A DNA stretch of 49,252 nt, taken from contig JAJTGC010000005.1 of assembly GCA_021298975.1 (NCBI GenBank), positions 67,340 to 116,591 on the forward strand. The letters run 5' to 3'. Numbering within the stretch: the stretch's first letter is position 1; each line of letters starts with the position of its first letter. The notes beneath the pieces were generated by a model that ran no database searches, was not told where the DNA came from, and was given only the letters and a program-made list of their open reading frames with translations. The position numbers and the translations under genes were made by a program. The DNA comes from Oxalobacteraceae bacterium (GTDB taxonomy: Bacteria > Pseudomonadota > Gammaproteobacteria > Burkholderiales > Burkholderiaceae_D). Positions 24,107 through 33,454 of the stretch are shown piece by piece.

Positions 24107-25654
24107 TTATTTGGGTGCGATCTCATCGTTCCTTTGCGGCTCGGGCGTGAGGGTGCCTGCTGCGCCTGCCTCGTGTTTCCATCCCAGACTCGCCGCCAAC
24201 TCCTGCGCGAGACGCTGATACCCTTTCACGGTGAAATGGGTCAGGTCTTTCGACATCAGCGAAGGATTGGCCAGTAGCCACGCATAGGCCGACCCTTGTC
24301 CGCCCATGGCCGTCTGCATGCTCCAGACCTTGCACGCATGGCGCGCACCCACCTCTTTCTGAATCGTCGATATTTTTTCGTGGATGGCAGAAAACCGCAA
24401 CAAGTCCACAGCCGAGTATTCGTAGCTCACGCGGTTGTTCGATTTGAGCTGGTGTCCGTGGTTATTTTTCTGTGCGTGCGCGTTTTTTCTTTTGTTTGTT
24501 TTTTTTATCTTGCGTGACCGGGGTACCAGAATGCCCCGATCGCCAGGCGCAATTAACAGGCATTCTGATTGAGGAAATACTTGACGCAAATTTTTCAGTG
24601 ACTGCTCCAGAGTTTTTGCATAACCGGCAGCGTCGAAGTGTGCCGCATTGCCCTCGTTGGTACCGTATTCCAGCATGACTAGATCGTATTGTCTGTCTTT
24701 GAAGTATTCGGCAAAATACGTGGGATCGAGCTGCTGCCATGCGCGAACCGTTGCGCCCGGTATCCCGAACGAATCCAAGGTGGCCAACGGCGCCTGTCGA
24801 TAATTCAGAAACATGCCATTCAGCTGCACCGGCATCTCGTTCACGCGAATCTTCACGACGGATAAGGCACGATTACCGACAATGGTCAGCGAGCCAAAGC
24901 CCTGCGGGCCACTCAGACTGATCTTGTTTTCCGGGCCATCATCGACACTGATCGAGATACTGCCATTCCCTGGTGCCTGATGAAAAAACAGTTCGACACT
25001 GTTGACATCGGCTTCCCCCGTGTCGTTACGCAAATCAAACCACAGGTAGGCCTCAGGTTCACCTTGCAATACATTCAAGCCAACGCCGGTCGGTATGCTC
25101 GCACTGCGAGAGATATACGCCAGCTCCGATTTCCATTGGTCCATACAGTGCCGGCGCAGCGGCAGGTTCACGCCGGCTCGACCCATCGTCAACGGAATGA
25201 ACTGGGTTCGGGTTTTCAGTCCCTGCGCCAGAAAAATTCGCTTCAGTTCGTAAGAGAAGGATCCTGCTGCCAAATGGCTATCCCCCCAGATACCGACTCG
25301 CATCGCTTGCGCGCGCAAGAGGGCTGGTTGCGTCACGGCGCTTGCGATCTGCGTCGTATCCGACGTCTGCGCTGCGGTTATGGCGAGCCGCGCGGTCAGG
25401 ATACCCAGCTCATCGAGTTCTTCGGCGTCGGGCGGCTCAAGGATGTCTTTATTCTGCTGTAAAGGTGCTGGATTGATCTTGGTCTTGACTGGGCACTGAA
25501 GATCGCCAATCGCCGAGCCCTGCTGAAAAATGAAATGTCGCCCCGGCTCAATCGCCAGCGATGTCAGCGGTGCACAGGCCAGCGCCAGCAGCAGCAAGCC
25601 GCACCAACCCCTTGCCGCAGAGTGAGCTCTGGCCATCAAAAATTGCGTCAGCAT
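24107..25654 (-). CDS. Exported SGNH hydrolase with basic insertion
   Basis: A 515-residue secreted protein with a signal peptide (about residues 1-35). Block I is WGDSHLAAG with Ser126, block III is EYGTNEGN and the catalytic Asp-His is in DLTHFTVKGYQ. Between the first two lies a beta-sandwich-like domain of about 150 residues. Between block III and the end is a striking basic insertion (PRSRKIKKTNKRKNAHAQKN). It is a paralogue of the protein at 33454-34968, sharing the domain order and the RxGxNLP stretch after block I. Such proteins add or remove acyl groups on polysaccharides. It is the distal gene of a three-gene minus-strand arm. Confidence 0.85.
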   Translation of the reverse strand: MLTQFLMARAHSAARGWCGLLLLALACAPLTSLAIEPGRHFIFQQGSAIGDLQCPVKTKINPAPLQQNKDILEPPDAEELDELGILTARLAITAAQTSDTTQIASAVTQPALLRAQAMRVGIWGDSHLAAGSFSYELKRIFLAQGLKTRTQFIPLTMGRAGVNLPLRRHCMDQWKSELAYISRSASIPTGVGLNVLQGEPEAYLWFDLRNDTGEADVNSVELFFHQAPGNGSISISVDDGPENKISLSGPQGFGSLTIVGNRALSVVKIRVNEMPVQLNGMFLNYRQAPLATLDSFGIPGATVRAWQQLDPTYFAEYFKDRQYDLVMLEYGTNEGNAAHFDAAGYAKTLEQSLKNLRQVFPQSECLLIAPGDRGILVPRSRKIKKTNKRKNAHAQKNNHGHQLKSNNRVSYEYSAVDLLRFSAIHEKISTIQKEVGARHACKVWSMQTAMGGQGSAYAWLLANPSLMSKDLTHFTVKGYQRLAQELAASLGWKHEAGAAGTLTPEPQRNDEIAPK

Positions 25655-25708
25655 GGGTAACAGGCCTGTTGGGGGCAGCCTTTGGATGGGTGTCTACCGT
25701 GTGTCATC

Positions 25709-26503
25709 TCAAGTATTGGAAGAGGGGTCGATGGTTTTTAAAACGGCCGTAGCAATTCTCTGTAGTCCCTGCGGACTGAAGTGAATGCCATCATCAGCGC
25801 GAAGGTTGATTTTTTTTCCCTCTGCATCTGTCACGGTGCGCACGTAAGCTTGATCCAGACGGCCAATCAATGCTTCGGTTGAGACAAAATCAAAGCCGTA
25901 TTTTTTCATGTTATCCCGAAAAATCGGATTTTGAACAGTGGCGCCCCGGTGTACGCGCGTCTGCTTCATCGTCGGCAGGCCGATCCAGATCAGATGTATT
26001 TTTTTTTCTTTTGCAAACTCACATATCTCGCTGACTCTTGCGCTGTAGCGCGCCTCCCATTCCGGCGATGGAAAACGGATCACTTGTTTTTTTTCGTAGA
26101 TGTCCCAGGGATCGTTCGGGCCCAGAAAAATCACTACTGTGGTGAGCTTGTGCGCGACGATTTCACTTTTTATTTTTTCAACCCAATCCAGCTGGCGCTT
26201 GATGCTCAATCCGGTGCTTTGCTGACTCTCATCGCGCAACAGCCAATCGGGATGGGCTGCTTTCAGCTGACGCATGATGATCGGTGCGATACCCTGCATC
26301 ATCGAATCACCCGCAAAAAGGATGCGTTGCACGCTGGGCTTTTGGGGGCGCGTCTCGGCTGTCGGCTTGGGCGGCCCAGCGATGAGCTCCGAGGTCGGCA
26401 GCGTATCAGGATTCGTGCGCAGCAGCAGCAGACAAGCCAGCAGCAACAGCAAGGCCATCGCCAAGGCAATCATCCGATATTGTTTGTTCGGTATGGACAT
26501 CAC
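25709..26503 (-). CDS. Membrane-anchored SGNH hydrolase, DUF459-like
   Basis: A 264-residue protein with an N-terminal membrane anchor (residues 11-29, very Leu-rich) that should place the catalytic domain in the periplasm. Block I is LFAGDSMMQGIAP with Ser67, block III is IFLGPNDPWD and block V is DDGIHFSPQG with the catalytic Asp and His. This pattern matches the DUF459 group of SGNH proteins. It lies 54 bases upstream of the larger SGNH gene on the same strand, with the acyltransferase 49 bases before it; the three are likely one operon. Role in O-acyl transfer or removal on an envelope polymer is inferred. Confidence 0.83.
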   Translation of the reverse strand: MMSIPNKQYRMIALAMALLLLLACLLLLRTNPDTLPTSELIAGPPKPTAETRPQKPSVQRILFAGDSMMQGIAPIIMRQLKAAHPDWLLRDESQQSTGLSIKRQLDWVEKIKSEIVAHKLTTVVIFLGPNDPWDIYEKKQVIRFPSPEWEARYSARVSEICEFAKEKKIHLIWIGLPTMKQTRVHRGATVQNPIFRDNMKKYGFDFVSTEALIGRLDQAYVRTVTDAEGKKINLRADDGIHFSPQGLQRIATAVLKTIDPSSNT

Positions 26504-26552
26504 TTGGTGCGCGGGTCGTCTCGTAGATTACGGTAGTTTGTGGAGGCGTTTG

Positions 26553-28424
26553 TCATCGTTTGCTGCTGGTACTGCACGGCACCACCTTCAAAGTTTTATT
26601 GATGTCACTGGTCGTCGGTAGGGGCAGGCCGGCGACGTGCAAGATTTCTGTTGTCATTGCACGTACCCCTTTTTTTGTCAGATGGATGTGGTCTTTGCCG
26701 AAGTATTCCTTATGGCTCTGCCCGATGGCGCGCCAGTCAATCAGTTTGACATTTTTAAATTCTTTGCTCAGACCCTTGAGTAACTCGTTATTGGATTTTT
26801 CCCAGCGGCGCGGCGCCTTGACGTTGATGAAGACAACCTTAGGTACATCGGAGAGCAATGTCATCACTTCTCTGACTTGAAATTCATATAAATAACCGTT
26901 CGTCCCAAGGTGAATGATAACGATGTCGGCCAGCTCATTTCTTTCTTTCAGCTCCCGCAGACGATTTAATCCATCCTTGCCCTGACGGCCAATTGCTGCA
27001 TCAATCTCCAGGCCTTCGACTTTCTTTGCGAGGTGGTCACTGGCGCCCAGCAATACAGAATCGCCGAGCACGGTGATCAGCGGTTTTGATTTGACAGAAA
27101 ATTTATTCGACACAGAGCGAATGCAGGCGGCGCGCATCTGATGCGCCACCAGCTCGCCTGGATGGAGCGAGTCATCGGTCTGCGGCAGGTCATCGCTGAC
27201 CGAGTTGGCCAGTGCGTTGTTCTTTTCAGCGGGCGCAGGGCGCATTTGTATGGTCAGAACTGCCGACGCAATACCGATGAAACAGGCCAGACAAAATCCA
27301 TAGCGCTGCCTGGCTGGCCATCGAAATACCTCACCTGTTCTGACGGGATTTTCAATCAGCTGGTAAGAGAGTTCTGTCAGGATCAGAGTCAGCGTCAGGC
27401 GGATCGTCGCCTGCGCCCAGGCGTTATCAGAGATTTCGAATTCGGGGCGCAGCAAAGCGAAGACAGGCCAGTGCCACAAGTACAGTCCATAGGACCGCTT
27501 GCCCAGCCACGCGAGTGGGCGAACGCCCAGCCAGACGGACAATGCATTGTCTTTTTGCGAGGCAGCGAATACCAGGCCAATCGAAAACAGACACACCCAG
27601 AAAAAACCACCCTGATACAAGGCGCGATCATATTCCGTTACGAACAGCATCGCCCACAGCAGAGCGCTGAGGCAGACAAGGCCAAGAAAATCAGTCAGCG
27701 CGAGGGAGCGGTGTGTGGCGGGCAGGGCGTGAGACTGCCAGGGATTCCAGGCGGCGGCCAGGCTTGCGCCTAAAAATAATCCCATGGTGTGCGTATCCGT
27801 TCCCAGATAGATACGGCTGGGATCCTGAGACTGTGGATAGCCGTACCGGGCAGATAAGTAAATCATCCACCCCGAGCTCAGTAGCGCAAGAGCGGCCGCG
27901 ACGAACAAAACGCCACGCTCTCGAAAACGACGCAGTATCACCAGCAACAGCAAAGGCCAGACGATGTAGAACTGCTCTTCGATGGCCAGCGACCAAAGAT
28001 GTTGCAACAGGGCCGGGCGGCCGGACATCTCGAAATACGACTGTTCCGAAAAGATTTGCCACCAGTTGGAAAAATAAAACAGCGCCGGCAGCAAATCAGA
28101 GCGCGTGCGCCAGGCCGCATCCCTGACGAACCACTCTGTGACCAGAATGCAAAAAATAAGCAAGCCCAGAACTGCCGGAAATAATCGACGTGCGCGTTTC
28201 AGATAAAAATTACCAATGGCAATCGTGCCATTTTTCTGGAATTGCCGGATTAACTGGGCTGTAATCAGAAAGCCCGAGACGGTGAAAAAAATATCGACAC
28301 CCAGAAAACCCGAAGGAAACAAGCCGGGAATATCCAGATGATAAAAAATGACGGCGAGTACCGCGAATGCACGCAAGCCCTCAAGGCCGGGCAGATAGTC
28401 GGTAGGTTTCTGCGGGTACGTCAC
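26553..28424 (-). CDS. Acyltransferase-3 protein with C-terminal SGNH domain (OafA/OatA-like)
   Basis: A 623-residue two-part protein. Residues 1-370 form a ten-helix acyltransferase-3 domain, opening with YLPGLEGLRAFAVLAVIFYH, followed by GFLGVDIFFTVSGFLI and RRARRLFP-type motif (KRARRLFPA). Residues from about 430 form a periplasmic SGNH domain with LGDSVLLGAS, HLGTNGYLY and KDHIHLTKKG. In this architecture the membrane part brings an acetyl group across the membrane and the SGNH part places it on a sugar, as in peptidoglycan O-acetylase OatA and O-antigen modifiers. First gene of the minus-strand SGNH arm. Confidence 0.92.
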   Translation of the reverse strand: MTYPQKPTDYLPGLEGLRAFAVLAVIFYHLDIPGLFPSGFLGVDIFFTVSGFLITAQLIRQFQKNGTIAIGNFYLKRARRLFPAVLGLLIFCILVTEWFVRDAAWRTRSDLLPALFYFSNWWQIFSEQSYFEMSGRPALLQHLWSLAIEEQFYIVWPLLLLVILRRFRERGVLFVAAALALLSSGWMIYLSARYGYPQSQDPSRIYLGTDTHTMGLFLGASLAAAWNPWQSHALPATHRSLALTDFLGLVCLSALLWAMLFVTEYDRALYQGGFFWVCLFSIGLVFAASQKDNALSVWLGVRPLAWLGKRSYGLYLWHWPVFALLRPEFEISDNAWAQATIRLTLTLILTELSYQLIENPVRTGEVFRWPARQRYGFCLACFIGIASAVLTIQMRPAPAEKNNALANSVSDDLPQTDDSLHPGELVAHQMRAACIRSVSNKFSVKSKPLITVLGDSVLLGASDHLAKKVEGLEIDAAIGRQGKDGLNRLRELKERNELADIVIIHLGTNGYLYEFQVREVMTLLSDVPKVVFINVKAPRRWEKSNNELLKGLSKEFKNVKLIDWRAIGQSHKEYFGKDHIHLTKKGVRAMTTEILHVAGLPLPTTSDINKTLKVVPCSTSSKR

Positions 28425-28445
28425 AGCGATGCTCGAAAAATGCAG

Positions 28446-28477
28446 ACCGCTGATTATATGGAGTAATCAGCGGTTTT
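28446..28477 (-). terminator. Hairpin between thrH and the acyltransferase gene
   Basis: ACCGCTGATTA (28446-28456) pairs perfectly with TAATCAGCGGT (28464-28474) around a 7-base loop. On the minus strand an imperfect T tract follows a few bases later, which would end thrH transcription; on the plus strand TTTT is immediate but no gene precedes it. Confidence 0.6.
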
Positions 28478-28553
28478 GATAAAGCTTTGGCACGAAATCA
28501 GGATTTCGTGTGCGCGGGTGGAAAATATTGCTAAATTATTATTCTTCTTGACA

Positions 28554-29159
28554 TCAGTTCATCGCGTTTTCAATCAGCGAAAGCAGGTCGTCATAATCAT
28601 CCACCGCAGTAAATTGAGGAAACTGGGCTTTGACATTCACGGGTGCATGGAACAGAAACCCCGCATCGGCTGCTCCCAGCATGCTGGTGTCATTGAATGA
28701 ATCACCAGCGGCAATCACCCGGTAATTGAGTTGCTGGAGCGCCAGCACAGCCGCTCGCTTTTGATCCGGAATGCGCAGTCGGTAGTCGACAATTCGGTCA
28801 TCATCGACCAGCAGCGTGTGGCAAAGCAGGGTGGGCATGCCCAGTTGCCGCATGAACGGTGCAGCGAACTGTTCAAAGGTGTCCGAGAGGATGAGTAGCT
28901 GGACTTTCGAGCGCAAGACATCCAGAAAATCGCGCGCCCCTGGGAGCGGTTCCAGAGTACCAATCACCGCCTGGATGGAAGATAGCGTCAGCCCGTGCTG
29001 ATCCAGTATCTCGAGGCGGCTGCGCATCAGCTTGTCGTAATCCGGTTCGTCCCGCGTTGTGCGGCGCAATGCCTCGATGCCGGTTTTCTCTGCCACGGCA
29101 ATCCAGATTTCCGGCGTCAGAACGCCTTCCATGTCCAGCGTCACTATGGTTTGTTTCAT
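28554..29159 (-). CDS. thrH: ThrH phosphoserine phosphatase / homoserine phosphotransferase
   Basis: A 201-residue HAD enzyme started at the ATG at 29159. The ThrH form of the HAD motif, LDMEGVLTPEIWI (nucleophile Asp9, with Glu where most HAD enzymes have Asp), is followed by TRDEPDYDKLM, LILSDTFEQF (motif II) and AAGDSFNDTSML (motif IV). In Pseudomonas ThrH removes phosphate from phosphoserine and can pass it to homoserine, linking serine and threonine synthesis. It stands alone between the two arms of the SGNH/acyltransferase locus, and a hairpin separates it from the downstream arm. Confidence 0.92.
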   Translation of the reverse strand: MKQTIVTLDMEGVLTPEIWIAVAEKTGIEALRRTTRDEPDYDKLMRSRLEILDQHGLTLSSIQAVIGTLEPLPGARDFLDVLRSKVQLLILSDTFEQFAAPFMRQLGMPTLLCHTLLVDDDRIVDYRLRIPDQKRAAVLALQQLNYRVIAAGDSFNDTSMLGAADAGFLFHAPVNVKAQFPQFTAVDDYDDLLSLIENAMN

Positions 29160-29507
29160 GGGTTGTGCCAATGCTTGTTGAAAGTTCGCTTCGCAACGGT
29201 TCTATTTAACAGCTGCTCATGCAAATGATATCCGCGCAAATCTGTTTCTGCATGATTTATTGCCAATATAGTAATCAAGATAATAGTCAGCTCGCGTGAA
29301 TGGAACAAAAATCAGAACCTTGTATTGGGTCTGTTGGTACAATCAAAATCAGTTGAAGTTCTGATAAAACGGCGTTGAAAATTTGTGCGGCCGGGGATAA
29401 CGCGCCAGCGCTGATTTTTCTGGTCACCAAAACGCATACCCATGATTGCTGGCTCGTCATCGGTGACCCTTCCAGCACCCTCCTGAACGCAAAACAACAA
29501 TATCAAA
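29160..29507. other. Divergent region between thrH and the MBOAT arm
   Basis: About 350 AT-rich bases with no convincing gene or promoter of consensus quality. Both flanking genes point outward, so both promoters should lie here. Confidence 0.4.
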
Positions 29508-30602
29508 ATGAAAGCATCGTTGAGCAGCACCTACAGTTTTATCGCAGCACTTGTTTTTGTGCATGCTGCTCAGGCCGCCGATCCGAATCCGACGATCCCG
29601 TCGGTCGGTATTCAGGAAAATGCCAGGCTGTTATCCGGCGCTGAATTGCCGTCCGGATTACCTCCGGCCTTGAATACCGAGCAGTGGAAACGCTACGCCA
29701 ATCAGGTACGTTCCAACTGGACCCAATACGTCACAAAAATCGCCAATCCCATGATGGCCTGGTCACAGAAAGAAGTGCCGGCATTCCGGGAGACGGTGTT
29801 TTACCCTTTTTCCGGTCCGGATTTTTCCAGTGTCTACCAGATGTACCCGAATGCGCGGCGCTACGTGATGGTGGCGATGCAGCGCGCCTATCAGCCGATT
29901 GATCTGCGCACACTCAATCCGGTAACGCTGGATCAGACGCTTAATGTGCTGACTGCCGCGTGGGAAAACTACGGGCGTGATGGATTTTTCGTCACCGAGT
30001 ACCTGGATCAGTATGTGCACCAGAATCAGGTTCGTATTGGTGCCAGCACCCTTCTCGTGACGACATTGCAGCTTCAGCGTTTCGTAATTGACGAGGTGGT
30101 GCCTATCGAGTGGAATGAGCAGGGCGAGATCGTCGAATTGCCAGCGACCACCAAAGAGTGGACATCGGTACGTTTCAAACTCACCAAGAACGGCCGTCCA
30201 GTTACGCTGGATTATCTGCGCATTGATTTGTCCAACAAAGGGCTTCAGACAGCATCCAAAAATTACACTTTGATCAAACAGCTCGCTTCCAACCCAACGC
30301 TGTTCAAAGCCGCATCACATCTGCCACAAAACCAAAATTTTTCGATGACGGCGGATGCCGTGATCGCCAACGCGCCCTTCATCGTCCAGGACGAAACCGG
30401 TATCCAGTACACCAAACTGGATGCGGGCTTCAGCACTCAGCTCTATGGCAAATTCGAGCGCGCCCATCCTGCCTTCAATGCCTATCAGCGGGATCTGGCG
30501 AAAGCCTTTGAAGATCGCAAAGATATTCGCCCACTGAATTTTCGCATGGGGTATTACAAGGACGGTACCTATGCGGTAATTACGGCGACCCGTAAAAAAT
30601 AA
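29508..30602 (+). CDS. Secreted protein of unknown function, first gene of the MBOAT arm
   Basis: A 364-residue protein with a signal peptide (hydrophobic to about residue 23, cleavage near QAADP). The mature protein contains a segment rich in aromatic residues (FYPFSGPDFSSVYQMYP) resembling a family of unannotated secreted proteins of proteobacteria; no catalytic motif is visible. It precedes the MBOAT gene by 12 bases and the two SGNH genes, and is almost surely co-transcribed with them, so a part in the same envelope or exopolysaccharide function is likely. No ribosome binding site of note precedes the ATG. Confidence 0.7.
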   Translation: MKASLSSTYSFIAALVFVHAAQAADPNPTIPSVGIQENARLLSGAELPSGLPPALNTEQWKRYANQVRSNWTQYVTKIANPMMAWSQKEVPAFRETVFYPFSGPDFSSVYQMYPNARRYVMVAMQRAYQPIDLRTLNPVTLDQTLNVLTAAWENYGRDGFFVTEYLDQYVHQNQVRIGASTLLVTTLQLQRFVIDEVVPIEWNEQGEIVELPATTKEWTSVRFKLTKNGRPVTLDYLRIDLSNKGLQTASKNYTLIKQLASNPTLFKAASHLPQNQNFSMTADAVIANAPFIVQDETGIQYTKLDAGFSTQLYGKFERAHPAFNAYQRDLAKAFEDRKDIRPLNFRMGYYKDGTYAVITATRKK

Positions 30603-30614
30603 GGTCAGCTCGGT

Positions 30615-32012
30615 TTGGTATCCTCCAACTACCTGCTGGCGCTGCCGATATTGGTTGCGCTGTATCTGCTCAGTCAATCCCAAATTACCCGACTCTGCCT
30701 GTTGCTGCTGGGTGGCGTAATCACCCTGTGGTCGGACGGCTGGACCAACTTTCTGCTGATTCTGGTACTGATGGTCGTGACCTGGTGGGGTGCGATGCTG
30801 ATTCAGCGCCACTGCCCGGGAAATCGACAGGTCTTGGGCTTATTGATTGCGCTGGAAATCAGTCCACTGTTGCTGCACAAATTCATCAAGGCAGGTTTGT
30901 GGGGCCTGGTGGATCCGGCCTGGCTGGAGGCGCAGGGCCTCTCGGGATGGTTGCCGCCACTGGGCCTGTCCGTGATGACCTTTCAGGCGGTGAGCTACAC
31001 CGTCGATCGCTACCGCCGCCAGTTGGATACCGGTGCCTGGCCGCACTACGCGGTGTACATGACCTTCTTCCCGCATCTGGCCGCGGGCCCGATTTTGCGG
31101 GCATCAGATTTCGTCAACCAGCTGGTCAACAGGCGCGATGTCAGCAGTGACGATGTCCGTGAAGGCTTGTGGCGCATCCTCCGTGGCCTGGTAAAAAAAC
31201 TCATTTTGTCCGATGTCATCGCCAAGGCCGGTGTCGATCCGATATTCGCGGACCCGGGAAGCTTTTCAGCACTGGAAGTGCAGATCGCCTTGCTGGCATA
31301 CACCTTCCAGATCTATCTGGATTTTTCCGGGTACACCGACGTCGTGATTGGTTCTGCCCGCTTGCTGGGTCTCAGGCTGCCAGAAAATTTCAATCGTCCC
31401 TATCACGCCTCATCCATTGCCGAGTATTGGCGCCGCTGGCATATGAGTCTCTCTGCCTGGGTCACGCAATACGTGTATTACCCTCTGGGGGGCAGCCGGG
31501 TCGAGCGGTGGAAAATCTATCGCAATGTGATGATCTCGATTTTGCTGCTGGCGGTATGGCATGGTGTCACACTCAATTTTCTCTTGTATGGTTTGTTACA
31601 TGGTATGGCCGTCTGCGTTAATCGCTGGCTGGGCTTTCAGCGCAGGTGGCAGACATGGCGAGTCACTTACGAAAAGCCTATGCAGGTCGCCGGGTGGATA
31701 GCGACATTCAGCTTTGTGGTGATTGCACGCATTCTGTTCAAGACCCCGACGCTCGATGAGGCAGCAGCTTTTGTTGGCCATCTGACTGAATCCGAATTGT
31801 CCGGCGCACCGCGCTTCGCCATCATGTTTTGGGTTTGCTTGATTACGGGTATGTTGTCCTGTTTTGCGCCGATAGGGGTAACGGAAGGTGCGCGTACTGC
31901 GTTCAAGCGGCAGCATCCTTTCATTCAGGGCTTCGTTTTTGGTGTGGTCTTATTGGCGGGCGCTTATTTGTCAGGTGGGCAGGCGCTGAATTTCATTTAC
32001 AGGAATTTCTGA
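30615..32012 (+). CDS. MBOAT-family O-acyltransferase (AlgI/PatA-like)
   Basis: A 465-residue membrane protein with many hydrophobic helices, best started at the TTG at 30615 (AAGGT upstream); the first in-frame ATG would remove two helices. MBOAT hallmarks are present: YLDFSGYTDVVIGSARLLG, NFNRPYHASSIAEYWRRWHMSLS and the helix with the catalytic His, AVWHGVTLNFLLYGLLHG (His near residue 316). AlgI- and PatA-type members carry acetyl groups across the inner membrane for alginate or peptidoglycan O-acetylation, working with SGNH partners in the periplasm. Two such partners follow immediately. Confidence 0.93.
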   Translation: MVSSNYLLALPILVALYLLSQSQITRLCLLLLGGVITLWSDGWTNFLLILVLMVVTWWGAMLIQRHCPGNRQVLGLLIALEISPLLLHKFIKAGLWGLVDPAWLEAQGLSGWLPPLGLSVMTFQAVSYTVDRYRRQLDTGAWPHYAVYMTFFPHLAAGPILRASDFVNQLVNRRDVSSDDVREGLWRILRGLVKKLILSDVIAKAGVDPIFADPGSFSALEVQIALLAYTFQIYLDFSGYTDVVIGSARLLGLRLPENFNRPYHASSIAEYWRRWHMSLSAWVTQYVYYPLGGSRVERWKIYRNVMISILLLAVWHGVTLNFLLYGLLHGMAVCVNRWLGFQRRWQTWRVTYEKPMQVAGWIATFSFVVIARILFKTPTLDEAAAFVGHLTESELSGAPRFAIMFWVCLITGMLSCFAPIGVTEGARTAFKRQHPFIQGFVFGVVLLAGAYLSGGQALNFIYRNF

Positions 32013-32014
32013 CG

Positions 32015-33454
32015 ATGCTTGCAAGCGACCGACTGGCACCCCCATTTCATATGCTGGCCATATTGGCCGTGGGCCTGGTGACGGTACTGCCCAGCTACTA
32101 CATTAACGACATGGCGTCATTTCGACCCACCCGAGCGCTGGGCCCACTGGTGTGGTCGCAACCCGCTGAGACATCAGCACCGGTAGTGCAAGCGTCAATC
32201 CCCGACGAAGCGTTGGCTGCCCACGTGACGCAACCAGCGCAAACCACTGACGAGCCACCCTCAGACGATTTGCCAGGCAAGCCCGATGCCGAGAAGGTAG
32301 CGGCAGCAGCAGCTGCCGCCGTGCCCGCAACAAAAAATGTCGGTGTCCCAAACTTGTCTGGCGAAGAACATCTGAGCGGATTTTTTCGGACGCTCAAGGA
32401 GGGCAAGCAAGGTCCGGTCAGAGTATTGCATTACGGTGATTCCACGCTGGCGGGTGACGGCATTACCAAAACGGTGCGCAGTCGTATGCAAGCCAGCTTT
32501 GGCAATGGTGGCCCAGGATTTTTCGTCGCGGGCATGGACCCTCGCTGGATGCGTCGCGATGATGTGCGTGTTGATCGAACTGGTGAATGGAATGTACAAA
32601 CCATTCTTTTCGGTGGTAACAATGGCCGTTACGGGCTGGGTGGTGTGGTGGCAAAACCGCAAGGTAAAAGTCAGATCCTGATTTCGCCACCCAAACCCAA
32701 ATCATCGCTGGGTGAGCATGTTGAGCTGTATGCACAAAAATCCCGGCGCGACGAAGTACCCGTATTCGAAGTCAACGGTAAAAAAATTGACGCGATAAAG
32801 CGTATCGAGCATCAGACTTTCGATCAGTGGGTTGTCGAGAGCACCGATCCCATCACGCGCGTGAAGATCACGGTGACCGAGCCCAATCTTGAGGTCTACG
32901 GCACGGTTGTTGAGGCAGCGCGTGGCATCACATGGGAAACAACTGCGGTGGTCGGTATCGCCAGTGGATCCATACGCCAGTTCGATCCGGCGCATCTTGC
33001 CGAGCAAACCGCTGTCCGCAATCCGGATCTGATCGTCATCATGTTAGGCGGGAATGAAACCAACCACGGTGGCTTGATGACACCGGAAGGACGCATTTAC
33101 AAGGAAGGCTTTGCTGCGGCACTGAAGATATTGCGTCAGGGTGCGCCCAAGGCGGCTTGCCTGGTCATGAGTCCACTGGATCAGGCGATACTCAATGACG
33201 ATGGTCGCATCACTTCGCGCCCGCTGATCGAGCGCATGGTGACTTATCAGCGGCAGGTCAGTCTGGACAACGGTTGCGCCTTCTGGAACACCTGGCAGTA
33301 CATGGGCGGCAAGGAGTCGTTCGCACGCTGGCTCGCGCAAGGCCTGGCGTGGACCGATCTCAATCATCTGACCGAAAAAGGACTGCAACGTATCGGAAAT
33401 GCCTTCTCTGATGCACTGCTGCAGAGTTATCAGCGTTTTGAGACAAGCCCGTAA
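32015..33454 (+). CDS. Exported SGNH protein, first MBOAT partner
   Basis: A 479-residue protein started at the ATG at 32015 (AGGA upstream), two bases after the MBOAT stop. An N-terminal hydrophobic helix (HMLAILAVGLVTVLPSYY) anchors or exports it. A Pro/Ala-rich linker including a run of eight Ala follows (to about residue 110). The SGNH domain has LHYGDSTLAGDG (Ser near residue 141), LGGNETNHGG in place of the usual GTN block, and DLNHLTEKG with Asp-His. In MBOAT systems an SGNH partner takes the acetyl group from the membrane protein and places it on the polymer. It overlaps the next gene by 1 base. Confidence 0.85.
   Translation: MLASDRLAPPFHMLAILAVGLVTVLPSYYINDMASFRPTRALGPLVWSQPAETSAPVVQASIPDEALAAHVTQPAQTTDEPPSDDLPGKPDAEKVAAAAAAAVPATKNVGVPNLSGEEHLSGFFRTLKEGKQGPVRVLHYGDSTLAGDGITKTVRSRMQASFGNGGPGFFVAGMDPRWMRRDDVRVDRTGEWNVQTILFGGNNGRYGLGGVVAKPQGKSQILISPPKPKSSLGEHVELYAQKSRRDEVPVFEVNGKKIDAIKRIEHQTFDQWVVESTDPITRVKITVTEPNLEVYGTVVEAARGITWETTAVVGIASGSIRQFDPAHLAEQTAVRNPDLIVIMLGGNETNHGGLMTPEGRIYKEGFAAALKILRQGAPKAACLVMSPLDQAILNDDGRITSRPLIERMVTYQRQVSLDNGCAFWNTWQYMGGKESFARWLAQGLAWTDLNHLTEKGLQRIGNAFSDALLQSYQRFETSP

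Noticed and set aside
27141-27773. 210-codon plus-strand ORF opposite the acyltransferase
   Set aside because: Antisense shadow; the minus-strand reading shows all acyltransferase-3 motifs.
30615-32012. Calling the MBOAT gene algI
   Set aside because: No other alginate genes are present, so only the family name is justified.
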